Assembly: GCA_029718625.1 (NCBI GenBank)
Contig: CM056395.1
Location: 21,289,416 to 21,353,415, forward strand
Source of the DNA: Synaphobranchus kaupii
Taxonomy: Eukaryota; Chordata; Actinopteri; Anguilliformes; Synaphobranchidae
Direction: 5' to 3'
Length of the DNA: 64,000 nt
Positions 1-13,182 of this stretch are shown piece after piece; within the stretch, counting starts at the first letter, position 1; each line of letters opens with the position of its first letter. The notes beneath the pieces were generated by a model, which was not told where the DNA came from, searched no databases, and saw only the letters and a list, made by a program, of their open reading frames with translations. A program made the translations under genes and the position numbers.

Positions 1-364
1 GTGTTGCATTGTGCTGTGTTGTGTTGTAGCACCTGTTTTGTTCCATGATAAATCTGCATTTGTTTGGATTTCAGTCTTACAGCCATCGTGTGATGGCCGT
101 TGCCTTGGTGTGTCCTTGATATGTGTGCCAAACTGAACTCTTTCCTTGAATGTTCCCATGTTTTTTAACTGATCGTTTTGAAGTGAACAACCTTAGGTAA
201 GGTTTCGTGTGTCACGTGAGTGGTCACATGATCCCTTTCACTGAGATGAGTGACTGGTGACATTGCTGCTGTGTTGTTTATCGAAATGAACACAAGTATC
301 CATAGTCCCATAAACGCGCTTCAGAGAGCCTCTCTGGTCCTTAGTCCCGTAAACGCTCTATATA
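1..364. other. Intergenic flank, no gene seen
   Basis: No coding sequence is supported. It starts with a low-complexity GTGTTG-rich stretch and contains an E-box (CACGTG) near 213. Two imperfect copies of a short segment (tagtccc-taaacgc) lie about 45 bp apart near 304 and 343, just before the Tc1 element. Confidence 0.5.
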
Positions 365-1269
365 CAGATCCTTTCCAAAAAATTAGAATATCATGGAAAA
401 GTTTTTTTTCCATAATTCCATTCAAAAAGTGAAACTTTCATAGATTATAGATTCATTACACACAAAGTGAAATATTTCTAGCCTTTATTTGTTTCATTTT
501 TCATAATTTTGGCTTACAGCTCCAGAAAACCCCCAAAACAGTATTTCAAGAAATTAGAATAGTGTGTCAAAAATCAGCATTTACTTCAGTTATTTCAGCG
601 AATGAGTGGAGTGGCTTGAATCCGACAGTTGTAGCCCATGTCCCGGATACGTCTGTACGTGGTGGTTTTTGAAGCACTGACTCCAGCCTCAGTCCACTCC
701 CTCTGCATCTCCGCCAAATTTGGAATCGTCTTTGCTTGACAATCCGCTGAAGCCTACGGTCATCTCTTTTGCTTGTGCACCTTCTCCTGCCACATTTTTC
801 CCTTCCACTAAACTTTCTATTGATATGCTTGGACACTGCACTCTGTGAACAGCCAGCCTCCTTAGCGATGACCTTTTGTGTCTTACCCATCTTCTGGAGG
901 GTGTCAATGATGGTCTTCTGGCCAATTGTCAAGTCTGCAGTCTTCCCCATACTGAACCAAACTGAGATGAACTTTGCAGGTGTTTTGAGTAAATTAGATG
1001 ATAGTGTGACACTCAGTCTAAAACATTCATTCTCTGAAATAACTGCAGTAAATGCTGATTTTCGACACTATTCTAATTTCTTGAAATACTGTTTTGGGGG
1101 TTTTCTGGAGCTGTAAGCCAAAATTATGAAAAATGAAACAAATAAAGGCTAGAAATATTTCACTTTGTGTGTAATGAATCTATAATCTATGAAAGTTTCA
1201 CTTTTTGAATGGAATTATGGGAAAAAAAACAACTTTTCCATGATATTCAAATTTTTTGGAAAGGATCTG
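365..1269 (-). mobile_element. Internally deleted Tc1-like transposon with long TIRs
   Basis: The outer ends CAGATCCTTTCCAAAAAATT and its inverted copy are flanked by TA on both sides (363-364 and 1270-1271), the Tc1/mariner target duplication. The inverted repeats run about 240 bp on each side (365 to about 605, and about 1027 to 1269). On the minus strand 567-950 starts with a Tc1-transposase-like N-terminus: MGKTADLTIGQKTIIDTLQK, then a helix-turn-helix around QKVIAKEAGCSQSAVSKHIN, then CTSKRDDR. After about 80 residues the similarity decays and the frame runs into the opposite TIR. The DDE catalytic region is missing, so this is a non-autonomous relic. Confidence 0.9.
567..950 (-). pseudogene. 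Tc1-like transposase N-terminal remnant
   Basis: The 127-residue frame keeps the paired-type helix-turn-helix DNA-binding region of Tc1 transposases (roughly residues 1-70, with SQSAVSKHI as the recognition-helix area). It then shows the RDDR-R-IVK block with changes and loses similarity. Its last part is translated from the terminal inverted repeat. No DDE residues remain. Tc1 transposases are usually about 340 aa, so roughly two thirds is deleted. Confidence 0.85.
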
Positions 1270-1271
1270 TA

Positions 1272-3270
1272 TATCCCTATATATTTGAGAAAGAGTGGGG
1301 GGGGGGGGGGGGCTTCCCTTCATACATGCGCTTGTGATAAAAAGCGCTGCAAAACCGTCTTGCCAGTTTTGAACAACTGACAAGTCAGGTTCTGTTGTCC
1401 CGGGTAAGCATTGTGTTCGGAGGACATTCTAAAAATGGGTTTCATATAATCGCAGGCAGTCGTCCAGAGATGACTTCATGGCAGGTCACGTCCAAGCTCC
1501 AAAGAGAAATGAAACTGAGTGTGTTAGGAAATGAAACTGGCGTAAGGGAAGCTAGTAGCATGTAGCCGCCAGCTCTCGGTGGCCAAGCAGTTTTCTTTGT
1601 TATTTTTTAATGTCACGGTGAACCCCCGCCGGCCTTCTCACACTCACAAATGACATCCTACTTTCTGTCCTAATATAAATCCTCCTTTTTGTTTGTCCGC
1701 TGCACAAAGCTACGCTGCTGAGTCACCGCGACCCTCTGTCCACATTAACCTGCCGCCACAGGTCTCTCAGAGTTAAACTGCTGACTCACTCCCAAGGTTG
1801 GCGTGTTTAAGACCGATCAACCCGGAGCCACGGGATTGCGCCACACGCCTGGGACGAAGGGCACGTTTCCCAAACGCTCAGCGACGGGCTTGCGGTGTCT
1901 GCGGCTCCCTGTCATGTGACCCTGATGCTAACATGCCAAAAAAAACAGACATGCAGTACTGCCAGATTCCACATTCACAAATGCATGGGGGACGTCTGAC
2001 CAAATGAATGAGGGGAACTTATTCATCATTGGTAGCATATTCATCAGGAGGTAGCGGTGGCGCCGTATGGGAGTGGGGGTGGGAGTTAGGACGATTCCAA
2101 GGGCCCTGACTGACAGGGGCCATCAAAATATTGTGCTGTAATTGTGCAGGGGCCTGGGGTGGTGGGGCCGAATGTGAGATCTGTTCATGGGAAACATACT
2201 TGTATCTACGCTTTTCGAGATTCTGCCCTGCCCTGTCGCCCATCCACAAACCAAAAAAAAACCTTAACAGGACATGAACTGACAACACCTCTGCTATGCC
2301 GAGGGAAAGAGCAGCAGCCTTACAGATCAGATACTAAGTGGCAGTCAGACAGGTGCGTGCTATGCCTAACCTGCCCATGGAACGAGTCAAACAGGATCAT
2401 GAGCAACTATGACTTTACCTTTCACTGCTTGAACCTTTTGTAACCCATTTATACAACCGAATTCTTACTGGAACAACCGAGGTTAACCTTGTTAAAGGTT
2501 GCTGTGGCAACAGTGCTGAAATGGATTTGAACCCATAATCCTTAGGGTTTGGGGTACAGCGTTAAAAAAGTCACACCAATCACTGTTTGACCTTTGCCAC
2601 TCTCGTATAGTTGCTTTAGCACGGTCACTTATTACATTTATTATTTATATCTGGCAGAGCCCTCAGCTTTGGATCTGCACAGGTTCAAATATTAACTGGC
2701 TCAGTCAAGGCCTATCTACCTTTGACCTTTGACCTTGGCTATTTTAATGTGCTCAGTGAATCCTCTTGCTCCTTCCAGGCAATTCCTCAGCTCAGACCAT
2801 CAGTGAGAGTTAATCTTTGACCTCTGATACTGATTATATCGGCCAAACAGGAAGAATCGGTGGAAAATTCCATCACTCACCATTTAGCATTTTGCGTACA
2901 CATTGCAGTCATTATTGGCATCCTGTAAACTTCATTCAGCTGTTATATTGATTGACTCTGCAAAACCTGACTTGACTTTTCACCTCCTGGTGCTCACTGT
3001 CACGCAATAATTAATTTGTAACGCATTGAAACCCGTGTGTGAACACTGTGTGCTTTAGTCCACTTGCACGGGATTGTGGGTATGGTTGCATTTCCCTCAA
3101 CCATATCCATACCCATAGTGTCTATACTATAGACTACTATGGATGCTCACTGCAGAAATGCCTGAAAACACACCGGCTGTCCTGCCACTTTCACAAATGT
3201 CAGGGGAACTGCTGGCCACATGAATGAGCGGATTGTAATTAAGAACACTGGACACAGGCAGGCCTGTGAA
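1272..3270. promoter_or_regulatory. Noncoding stretch with a cluster of nuclear-receptor-like half sites
   Basis: No gene is supported. A 16-bp G run lies at 1297-1312. A perfect DR1 motif (TGACCTTTGACCT, reverse AGGTCAAAGGTCA) is at 2723-2735, with further TTTGACCT half sites near 2587 and 2816. DR1 is the binding form used by HNF4, PPAR/RXR and COUP-TF. Whether the site is active is inference. Confidence 0.35.
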
Positions 3271-3314
3271 ACACACACACGCATATGCACACACACACAC
3301 ACACACACACACAT
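3271..3314. repeat. (CA)n microsatellite
   Basis: Interrupted CA dinucleotide repeat; both strands give short artefactual frames (THTHTH or CVCVCV). Confidence 0.95.
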
Positions 3315-3415
3315 ACCTGGAGGGGATATTCATCTGTATTTTGGATGTTTGCCTGGTCCAAGATCAGCTACTTAAGAGACATTCTAAGAGCCCAAGACTG
3401 TATCCGAAGAGTGGC

Positions 3416-4012
3416 CCGTTTAATGCATTAGACTGGGCCAACGTTTAATGCATTAGACTGGGCCAACGTTTAATGCATTAGACTGGGCCCGTTTAATGCA
3501 TTAGACTGGGCCAACGTTTAATGCATTAGACTGGGCCCGTTTAATGCATTAGACTGGGCCAACGTTTAATGCATTAGACTGGGCCAACGTTTAATGCATT
3601 AGACTGGGCCCGTTTAATGCATTAGACTGGGCCAACGTTTAATGCATTAGACTGGGCCAACGTTTAATGCATTAGACTGGGCCAACGTTTAATGCATTAG
3701 ACTGGGCCAACGTTTAATGCATTAGACTGGGCCAACGTTTAATGCATTAGACTGGGCCAACATTTAATGCATTAGACTGGGCCAACGTTTAATGCATTAG
3801 ACTGGGCCAACGTTTAATGCATTAGACTGGGCCAACGTTTAATGCATTAAACTGGGCCAACGTTTAATGCATTAGACTGGGCCAACGTTTAATGCATTAG
3901 ACTGGGCCAACGTTTAATGCATTAGACTGGGCCAACGTTTAATGCATTAGACTGGGCCAACGTTTAATGCATTAGACTGGGCCAACGTTTAATGCATTAG
4001 ACTGGGCCAAAG
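3416..4012. repeat. 25-bp minisatellite, about 24 copies
   Basis: Tandem copies of GTTTAATGCATTAGACTGGG followed by CCAAC. The first third mixes 25-bp units with 23-bp units that lack the AA (ending GGGCCC); the rest is a nearly homogeneous 25-bp array. Only isolated point changes are seen (AACATTTAATG near 3760, CATTAAACTG near 3846). The homogeneity suggests recent expansion. Confidence 0.95.
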
Positions 4013-5157
<1,145 letters not shown>

Positions 5158-5620
5158 TTACAATAAGGCCTCAACAATACTACAACACCTCTATTCACAC
5201 ATGATACCTGAGTCTGGGTATTCAACAAAACTGTGGAACACAGCTCAGATGAGCATAAGGGTCAACGTCCTGGGTGTGCTTACCGTCATACCACAGAATG
5301 CACAACTGCCCCCACCTCAACCTTCCTCTCGCCTTACACGGCATGTGCCCTCCTCCAAGGCACAGAGCCCTGATTGGTCAGTGGATGTCCTTAGCCTCCT
5401 CCATGTGCCATATATCCTCCAGCGTGCCTCTGCTGTTTGGCTGGGTGTCTTGTTTTCGGAAGTTAAGCGCCGTTGTCATGTGCACACACCGCTCTGCTGA
5501 CGCACACCACCAGCGGGACGGTTTCTGTTCAGTTTATGGTTTGGGTTTCGTCAGCATGGCTACACACTGATAAGTGATAAGACACGCCAAACCTAACAGT
5601 ATGATTGATGGACCTCATTC

Positions 5621-5634
5621 CACACACACACGCA

Positions 5635-5670
<36 letters not shown>
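5621..5670. repeat. (CA)n microsatellite
   Basis: CA dinucleotide tract with CG interruptions, between the TG tract and the 26-bp minisatellite. Confidence 0.95.
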
Positions 5671-5673
<3 letters not shown>

Positions 5674-5802
5674 GCAAACAGGTTCACACAATGGTTACGT
5701 ACCAGGAAGTAATTCTATTTCTTCATTCAAAAGGGGAAAGAAAATCCCCAATCGCACCCTCTTACCCCACTCAGCCACACACACAAAACATCAGAAATGT
5801 AT

Positions 5803-6452
5803 TACTATCTTACTGTCAGTCTTACTATCACAGTCTTACTGTCAGTCTTACTATCACAGTCTTACTGTCAGTCTTACTATCACAGTCTTACTATCAGTCT
5901 TACTATCACAGTCTTACTGTCAGTCTTACTATCACAGTCTTACTGTCAGTCTTACTATCACAGTCTTACTGTCAGTCTTACTATCACAGTCTTACTGTCA
6001 GTCTTACTATCACAGTCTTACTGTCAGTCTTACTATCACAGTCTTACTATCAGTCTTACTATCACAGTCTTACTGTCAGTCTTACTATCACAGTCTTACT
6101 GTCAGTCTTACTATCACAGTCTTACTATCACAGTCTTACTGTCAGTCTTACTATCACAGTCTTACTATCAGTCTTACTATCACAGTCTTACTGTCAGTCT
6201 TACTATCACAGTCTTACTATCAGTCTTACTGTCACAGTCTTACTGTCAGTCTTACTATCACAGTCTTACTACCACAGTCTTTCTATCAGTCTTACTATCA
6301 CAGTCTTACTGTCACAGTCTTACTATCAGTCTTACTGTCACAGTCTTACTATCAGTCTTACTATCACAGTCTTACTATCAGTCTTACTGTCACAGTCTTA
6401 CTATCAGTCTTACTGTCACAGTCTTACTATCAGTCTTACTATCACAGTCTTA
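5803..6452. repeat. 26-bp composite minisatellite (12 + 14 bp subunits)
   Basis: Alternating CAGTCTTACTGT (12) and CAGTCTTACTATCA (14) units, occasionally out of phase, for about 650 bp. Because the array has no stop codons in two forward frames it produces overlapping open frames of 328 and 223 residues of repeating SLTITVLLSVLLSQSYCQSY type. These look like repeat translations rather than genes. Confidence 0.95.
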
Positions 6453-7375
6453 CACAGGACAACACTGAAACCACCTTTCAAAAGGCACCACGTAGTGATC
6501 CAGCAACTCGTAGAACAGGTGCCTGCATTGTGCTTCCAACCCCGCTACCTTATCCCTTAGCTCCTGTTGTGTGTGTGTGAAAGAGAGAGAGAAAGAAAGT
6601 GTGTATAATTGTGAGACTGAGTTTGTCTATTTTAAGTGTTAATATTACTATGATGATAGTAAATAAACATATTTTCTTTCTTTTTTTTGCAATGGGGTTG
6701 TTGTTGTGTTTTTTTGTTTGTTTTTTTGTGTGTATTTCCCTGGGGACAGGAAGTGATTTACACTACAGGTACGTGCGGTTAATCACCCACCTGCCACTGC
6801 ACACGTCTCCTCCGGCTCACACTCACGTGACCGTTAAGGTCAACTGTGTAAGGCGGAGAAGATGAGAGAGCAGGCCCTGCAGGCTGGGGAGCTAATAAAG
6901 CATCACCTCTCACCTCTCCTTCACTGAGCCCTGTTCTGCTGCCTCAGGGTTCATTAGCACTTCCTTCCTGTCCTTCCTAAATGAGTTCCTGTCCCTGGTT
7001 GAAGAGTTCAGGTCCTTGTTTAAAGGGTAGTTTATCGTGATTCTAATGCAGGTGTACATAGTGACTGAGGGAGGACTAAGCCCCAAATATTCTACTCTTT
7101 TCCTTTAGCAACTATTTTCAACTATTTTCCTTTAGCAATGACAGATTTAAATGTAAAAGTCCTTCATTGTTTAAGCATTGATAAACTTTTTAAACACCAG
7201 CACAGGTTGGCACTGATCAAATAGCACTGTGTTCTTATCAGATATGACCAACTGGAGAACTCAGGCCCAAACCAACAGTAACAAACATGCTGAAACACAC
7301 TCACACACGGTCTCATTCTGATGGACTCTTTCACACAGTCACCTGCATGCACACTTGTACACTCTCATAAATAGA
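6453..7375. other. Noncoding stretch, nothing recognised
   Basis: Contains a short GA-rich tract (about 6580-6600) and T-rich sequence; no gene is supported. Confidence 0.4.
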
Positions 7376-7600
7376 GGTGCAGTGGGGGTACGTTTTCTTT
7401 AAGGAACAAATTTCCCAAATGTACCCTGAAAGTACAATAATGTTCTATTTGGGTACTAGTAAGTACCTTGTCAAGCAAAAAACGCACAAATTAATTCTGT
7501 ATTTCTGGCTAGGGGTACAATTTTGTGTACCTATAGGGTACCACCCCAGTGACAGGCGTTTGTACCTTTTTAGGCACTTTTTGTACCTTTTTTTGTACAT
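7376..7600. repeat. GTAC-rich dispersed repeat, copy 1
   Basis: About 225 bp that matches 45292-45513 closely (shared blocks include AATGTTCTATTTGGGTACTA-like and GGCTAGGGGTACAATTTT). Two dispersed copies in one window mark it as an interspersed repeat, probably a short DNA element. I could not place it in a family. Confidence 0.75.
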
Positions 7601-9325
7601 AACACACGTACTGCTCTGTTTTTGGAACATCCCATACTTTCACACAGACATCAGCAGGTCACATAAAATGGCGTAATTGTCACGTAGTCTCCCAAACCTA
7701 CACACACTTTTATTCCCACACGCCAGACAGCAGCGACTGCTGAGGTTTTCACTTCATGTTCTGTGCCGATCACACTTCTCTCCGAACGCTCGCGCACGGT
7801 AAACTCCAAACAGGCCTTCTCAGTTTCACTTCTACTAAACCTTCTCATAACGTTATCCTTCCCCTCGGCTCGGGGTGAAAAACTGTACCTCAGATGCACT
7901 CGCAGTCTCTGAGATTTTATCATTTCTCACTAATGATACTCATATGTCCAGTTATTATATTCAGTATACTTGTTACAAAGTAATGCACTTGTTAAATGGC
8001 ACCCTGACCGGTTCACTAAAAGGAAATCTGTAGATTTATATAAATAAACCTCCTCGTGAGTATTTCCTATGTAAGACTTTTTTCTTTTTCTATTTTTGTT
8101 ACCATATTGAGCACAGGCGTATTAGACATACTGTAGCAAACGTATACCTTTGCGTACACTCACTCAGGGTCCACACAAAACCGGTTTGTGAATTATTGCT
8201 ACTGTGCAACCACACCTTTTACATGTTTTTGAATCCTAAAAGAAATCTGGTGGCTGTGGATGCAGTTCATCCTTGTTCCTGTACATTCTCACTTCCTGAA
8301 TCCTGCTCTTGTGGGTTTGTTTTGCTTGTTGTCTTTGTGCAGTGGTACACCAAGCTACTTAGCGACTTAGCGACTTGCTCAACCTTTAATTGATTGTCAG
8401 CTACATTTCTAACCAAGGTTGTATGACGACGTTGCGAAAACCTTTTCCTCCGCGCAGTTGCTCCGTGTCTTGGGTGTGACCTGGGTGGAGTTATGACTCA
8501 TGTCTGCACCACTTTTCAGTGATGAGGAAACACTCGCCTTCCAAGGAGAGGCTCTGATAGAACTATTTCGTGCGAAAGCAAAGGACGTTCCTTGAACTAG
8601 TATCAAGGGAGTAGCTCAAACAAATTACGACCTCAATCGGAATAAGGACCAATTATTAAAGGAATGTATCTTTTGGTGGGGCAACCCTGTAGCACTTGAA
8701 TACCTTGAATACTGTAGCAACATTAAATTATGTTATGCAAAATGTATAGAGTATGCAAAATGTCAATGATGTAAATTATACTAGTGCTTCCTGAAATAAA
8801 CTGAATGGTACATTGCCCTGGCTTGAGGCATCTATCGTTTGATAAATACCTACGTATATAATAAAGAAAACTATCCTGAACTTGCAGGTAAAAAATGCAA
8901 AAGTAACAGTGAAGGGTTCTGGTGGATCTGTAATTGTGTAATTGTTTCTGGCCGGGTTTGGGTGTGCTTATTTTTCCTTCAACAAACCTGAACCCAATAA
9001 GGCCTTTATGGGATATTCTGGAGCAACGCCCGAGACAGCATTTTCCCTCTCCATCAACAGGGTGTGATTTGATTACTGATTGATTTTTTTGTAGAAGAGA
9101 GGTGTCATATTCCTCCTGTGGAATGTAGAATTCCTCCTGTAGACACTGACAGACTCTATGCCAATGCACATACAGGCTGTACTAAACGCACATGGTAGCT
9201 CTACACACTATTGGGAGACTTTACATGGGCGTTTCCATTTTTTTGTCCATGTAACTACGTTTCTCTCATTTAAATGAGTTTGAGAGAAAATGGTTAGCCA
9301 GCTAGTTAGGATTAAACCTGTGTCT

Positions 9326-9335
<10 letters not shown>
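7601..9335. other. Noncoding stretch, nothing recognised
   Basis: The largest open frame (8723-9169, minus, 148 aa) has no recognisable family or codon-like constraint. No other feature is supported. Confidence 0.4.

Positions 9336-9356
<21 letters not shown>
9336..9356. repeat. Poly-G run (21)
   Basis: One of eight G or C homopolymers of 15 or more bases in the window; it follows a T run. Confidence 0.9.
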
Positions 9357-10212
9357 TTTAAAAATGTGTTCAGGAATTCATGCCTCCTTGAAGAAGGTAA
9401 CTTATTACTCACCTTTAGACCTGCATATTATTTTGTGTCTAGTCATAGGGCATAATCACACGCTGAGCAAAAATGATTTTTCATCACCTAGACGCGAAAA
9501 AGCCGATAAGTGAGATCAAGGGAAGAAGGAAGAGGTAAAAGTAAGACAGAAAAAGTAAAAGGAATAGGTAATGTCCTCAGTTGTGATGTTACAACAGTGT
9601 AAAAGGATAGTAGTTGCAGCAGAAAGGGTGTTCTTAAGAGCATGCGTTGTTAGGCTAAGCGTGCTCACGTTCCTTAATGTACCATGGATTTCCAGTGCGT
9701 CCGGGGGACATTAACCAAATTTTAGATAACGTTTCTCTTTCCTCTCCTCCCTTCTTCTTTCTCTGGCTCTCCGTCCTTCTTCTAAGTCAAGGTAACAATG
9801 GGTTCAAGGCCAGTACCAGATAACCGTTTTCTTTAAGCTCACAGAGGCTTGGCTCTTGTGATTGTAATGTCCATCTATCAAACTGTGCTTTCAAGCGTGA
9901 GTTTAAGGACGTGCTCTAATTTAGTTTAATAATTTAATCCGTAACAACTGAAGACAAGTACTGGAATAGCATTCCATCATACCCAGCAATAAATAACACC
10001 ATAATGCAGTTTACAGAGCTACAGAGCTTTCAATCCCTGGACTGGAGTAATATCCACTAGGGGATACGCAGGACGTACCGTGGGTGAGATATTGCTCTCT
10101 GCGCTGAGCGAACTAGTTCCAAATATTAAACACGTAGCAAAAAAACTTTGATGTTACTTTTAAAAAATTACTTTTAAAAAATATTGAATTTTCAGCTTTA
10201 TTGGGCAGCATA
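9357..10212. other. Noncoding stretch, nothing recognised
   Basis: No gene or clear repeat boundary is visible. Confidence 0.4.
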
Positions 10213-10220
10213 GTGTTGAG

Positions 10221-10503
10221 CAGGGGGTGGGCAACTCCAGTCCTGGAGGGCCGTATCTGTTCTCTGGATTTCAGACTAACTTCTGCTCTTAATTATTTAA
10301 TTAGCCCAATCATTTACGTTAGCTGATATTGTAGCTACATTCTGCGATGTGAACAGCAGCTGATGAATGTCCTTGTGCCTGTATGCATTTTAGTTGTTGT
10401 GTATGACTAATTAGCTGATTGAGGCAGGTTAAGTGGTGGCAGCAAAAACCTGCATACACACCCCCCCCCCCCCCCCCCCCCCCCAGGACTGGAGTTGCCC
10501 CTG
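10221..10503. mobile_element. hAT-type MITE, copy A
   Basis: Inverted ends CAGGGG(T)GGGCAACTCCAG and its complement, with the shared fish motif CAGTCCTGGAGGGCCG. It is flanked by near-identical 8-bp sequences GTGTTGAG (10213-10220) and GTGTAGAG (10504-10511), the target-duplication length of hAT elements. A 24-bp C run (10461-10484) sits inside the right terminal repeat where the related copies have GGCCCT. No transposase is encoded. Confidence 0.8.
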
Positions 10504-10891
10504 GTGTAGAGAGACAAGAACAATGTCGTGCAGCCAGATTCAAACTGCCAACAACGAGCATTTCTCGTATTTCTAAGGGTGCGAAGGCATGCAACAACTA
10601 AAATTAGGCAGTTTTTGTCTTTCGGTGTTACTGATGCAGAAACAGTCATCTGTCCGTCTATTTCTTTCCGGCTACACTTTGCCTTCACTATGATTTCAGA
10701 TTAAAAGTACAACTCTTAAGTTTTCTAACACATGCAGAAGCACAATCCAGTAACAAACACACTATAATGCAGTCTGTATACAGAGCTAAGAGTTTAACCA
10801 TGAAAATGTACAAATGTCTTTCTAGAAAAGGTAGGAACTGTAGGATCTGAATTGGGGAAGAATTATTATTTATTTATTTATTTATTTTTAT
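10504..10891. other. Short noncoding stretch, nothing recognised
   Basis: AT-rich spacer ending in a (TTTA)n tract at about 10866-10895. No gene is supported. Confidence 0.4.
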
Positions 10892-10895
10892 TTAA

Positions 10896-11860
10896 AGGGT
10901 AAGTTCGCTATTTTGGACCTTGGACCCTATTTGCGGTCCGTCTTCCATGAACCTGACCCATGAAGTCCATTTTTTCGCTGATCGGTCCAGTATTGAGTTC
11001 GGTACAGATTTCCTGTAGGCTCTCACTGGGCTACAATAGAAGTCAACGGGGCAATTAGAAATGTTCGATAAATGTGCTTTCATGTACAATAAATGAGACG
11101 GGAAGCTCAGGGTGTATTGTACCGGTCTCAGTATGCTCTCCTGTGAAATGTATCTCAATCCGAACATTTTTACGTGCTTGGCATGGCTTGGAAGTAAGCA
11201 TTTCTCTGTTGCTTGTTTTCGCTGCTCCCGCGGAGTACTATGTGTCGGGGGTAGGGGAGCGGGAACGTGTGCCGGCCGTTACGAAACTATCTAGTTGAGC
11301 AGTCTGCGTTTGTTTACCTGCAGCAACGTAGGCTACAATTTCCACAAAAAAACTTGGATGATGGATGACTATAATGATTACGAAGACGAAGAATTCGATT
11401 TTGACTGACGTTACTCCGCTACAGATTTGAGCCAGAATACACGGACACGGAACTACAAGAGATGGATGATAAGAGAGCAAGAGAAGAGAGAGAGGCTGAA
11501 GTTGCGCAAGTAATGTTATCCGAAGTCAGTGCGAGGTAGTGCGGTCGAGAAATAGTTCTGTTTCAAATGGAACTGTTGTTTCAACGTTCGGTTTGCGTTT
11601 GCGATAGCCTACATTTCACAGGAGAGCATACTGAGACCGTAAGAATACACACTGAGCTATAAAAGCACATTTATCGTTGTTTTTCCATAACATTTCTAAT
11701 TGCCCCCGTTCACTTCTATTGTAGCCCAGTGAGAGCCTACAGGAAATCTGTACCGAACTCAATACTGGACCGATCAGCGAAAAAATGGACTTCATGGGTC
11801 AGGTTCATGGAAGACGGACCGCAAATAGGGGTCCAAGGTCCAAAATAGCGAACTTACCCT
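10896..11860. mobile_element. 965-bp TTAA-flanked element with about 270-bp TIRs (Kolobok-like)
   Basis: It begins AGGGTAAGTTCGCTATTTTG and ends with the inverted copy. TTAA lies on both sides (10892-10895 and 11861-11864). The inverted repeats continue inward to about 11165 and from about 11590, leaving roughly 430 bp between them. Termini of the AGGG type with a TTAA target fit Kolobok elements; piggyBac also uses TTAA, so the superfamily is inference. The interior holds only short frames, so the element is non-autonomous. Confidence 0.8.
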
Positions 11861-11864
11861 TTAA

Positions 11865-12785
11865 GTATTGAAAACAGGCATAACCATTACCCACTGCTTT
11901 TGACTGATTCTTCACTTTGAACTTTTTTAAATGTATTTGTCACTAAGCCCCCTGTCATCCACATGACCCCAACCCCCTGCACACCCTTCCACATGACCCT
12001 GCAGCAGTAAACCCTTGAGCTTATTTAAATGCCATTTGTAGGCCCTCAACATCCAATAAAAAGGCCAAAGGTAGAAATGGTGACAACACTATAAGGCTAT
12101 AAAGGGGGATTGTCATATAAAAGCATTATCCTCCCGAGACCCCCGTCAGAAAAAAAAAAAGTATTTACTTTTTTTTTTTTTACATAATACAAGTATCCTG
12201 GGTGACAAAAACAGTTATATATTAAATATTTGCAAAATATTGTATTTTATTTATCTAATTACTGAATGTCCCTTGTAGTGTAGGTTTCAGTGTAGTACAA
12301 TATATGGTTCTTGAGATTAAGACGATTAAGATGAGTCTCTTATCTCTCCTACAGGGGAAAAAAAAAATTGGTTAAAACAGGAGAAAGTGGCAATGATCTT
12401 TTTTTCCCCCCTCTTTTTGTGGGCAGCAAGTGCAGTCAGTCAGGAAGCAATAAAACATTATCTGGAGAAATCATTAATCCCCAACTCAAATTGCCTGGTG
12501 TGAATGATTGACTTTCAGTAACATCTAACTTGGGAAGGATTAAGATATGATGTCTTTCAGCATTTTACAGGCAGTCAGTCTTGTGCTTTTATAATAGGAG
12601 ACTTTAACCTGCCTTTTTTTTTTTTTTTTCGATTTTCTACGTTCTCAAATCAAATCCTGGTTGTGTAAGTCCCAAATGGGCTTAGGGCCTCATGAGGCGT
12701 AAGGACAACTGGCTTCATATGTAAGCATTTTTGAAAGGTATTTGAGGAGGGCACTGTTTGAAGCAATATACACCATGACTAGGGT
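11865..12785. other. AT-rich noncoding stretch
   Basis: Contains poly-A and poly-T runs near 12150-12181, 12358 and 12608. No gene is supported. Confidence 0.4.
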
Positions 12786-13182
12786 TGGGTATCGAACCTC
12801 AATACTTTTTGAGCGCCGACCGAATCATGTCCGTAGCACCGAGTATCGAAAACTGTCCAAGTATCGGAAAAGTATTCGGTGCCAATTTTTGGTAATTTTT
12901 GGCAAAAATTTCAAAAATTATCTGTTAAGTACCCAAATCTTTAGCCCCACCAGGGAAACTCTTTCTTGTTTTTTTCTTGATTTCTTGATTTAACGCATAA
13001 GTTTATTAATTTTATACAGCTGTTTCGGCTCATTTTGTTAAATTACAATTTTTCTTTTTTGGATATTGTTGGAAAAATATCTTTACACTCAGCAAAGAAA
13101 GGTATCGAAAAAAAAAGCATCGATTTGGCATCGGTATCGAACGCCAGGTATCGGTATCGAGACCGGTATCGAAAAATTTCAG
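12782..13182. repeat. Dispersed repeat with (G)GTATCGA ends
   Basis: It starts GGGTTGGGTATCGAACCTC and ends in repeated GGTATCGA motifs, giving imperfect inverted ends about 400 bp apart. I recall GGGTTGGGTATCGA as a common start of interspersed repeats in fish genomes. It ends about 140 bp before the RBM47 coding exon. The family is not assigned. Confidence 0.5.

Noticed and set aside
5574..6560. A 328-residue open frame (and a 223-residue frame inside it)
   Set aside because: Both are translations of the 12+14-bp minisatellite and a CA tract; no start context, domain or unique sequence.
8723..9169. 148-residue minus-strand frame
   Set aside because: No recognisable family, no splice or start support; sequence looks like random AT-rich DNA.
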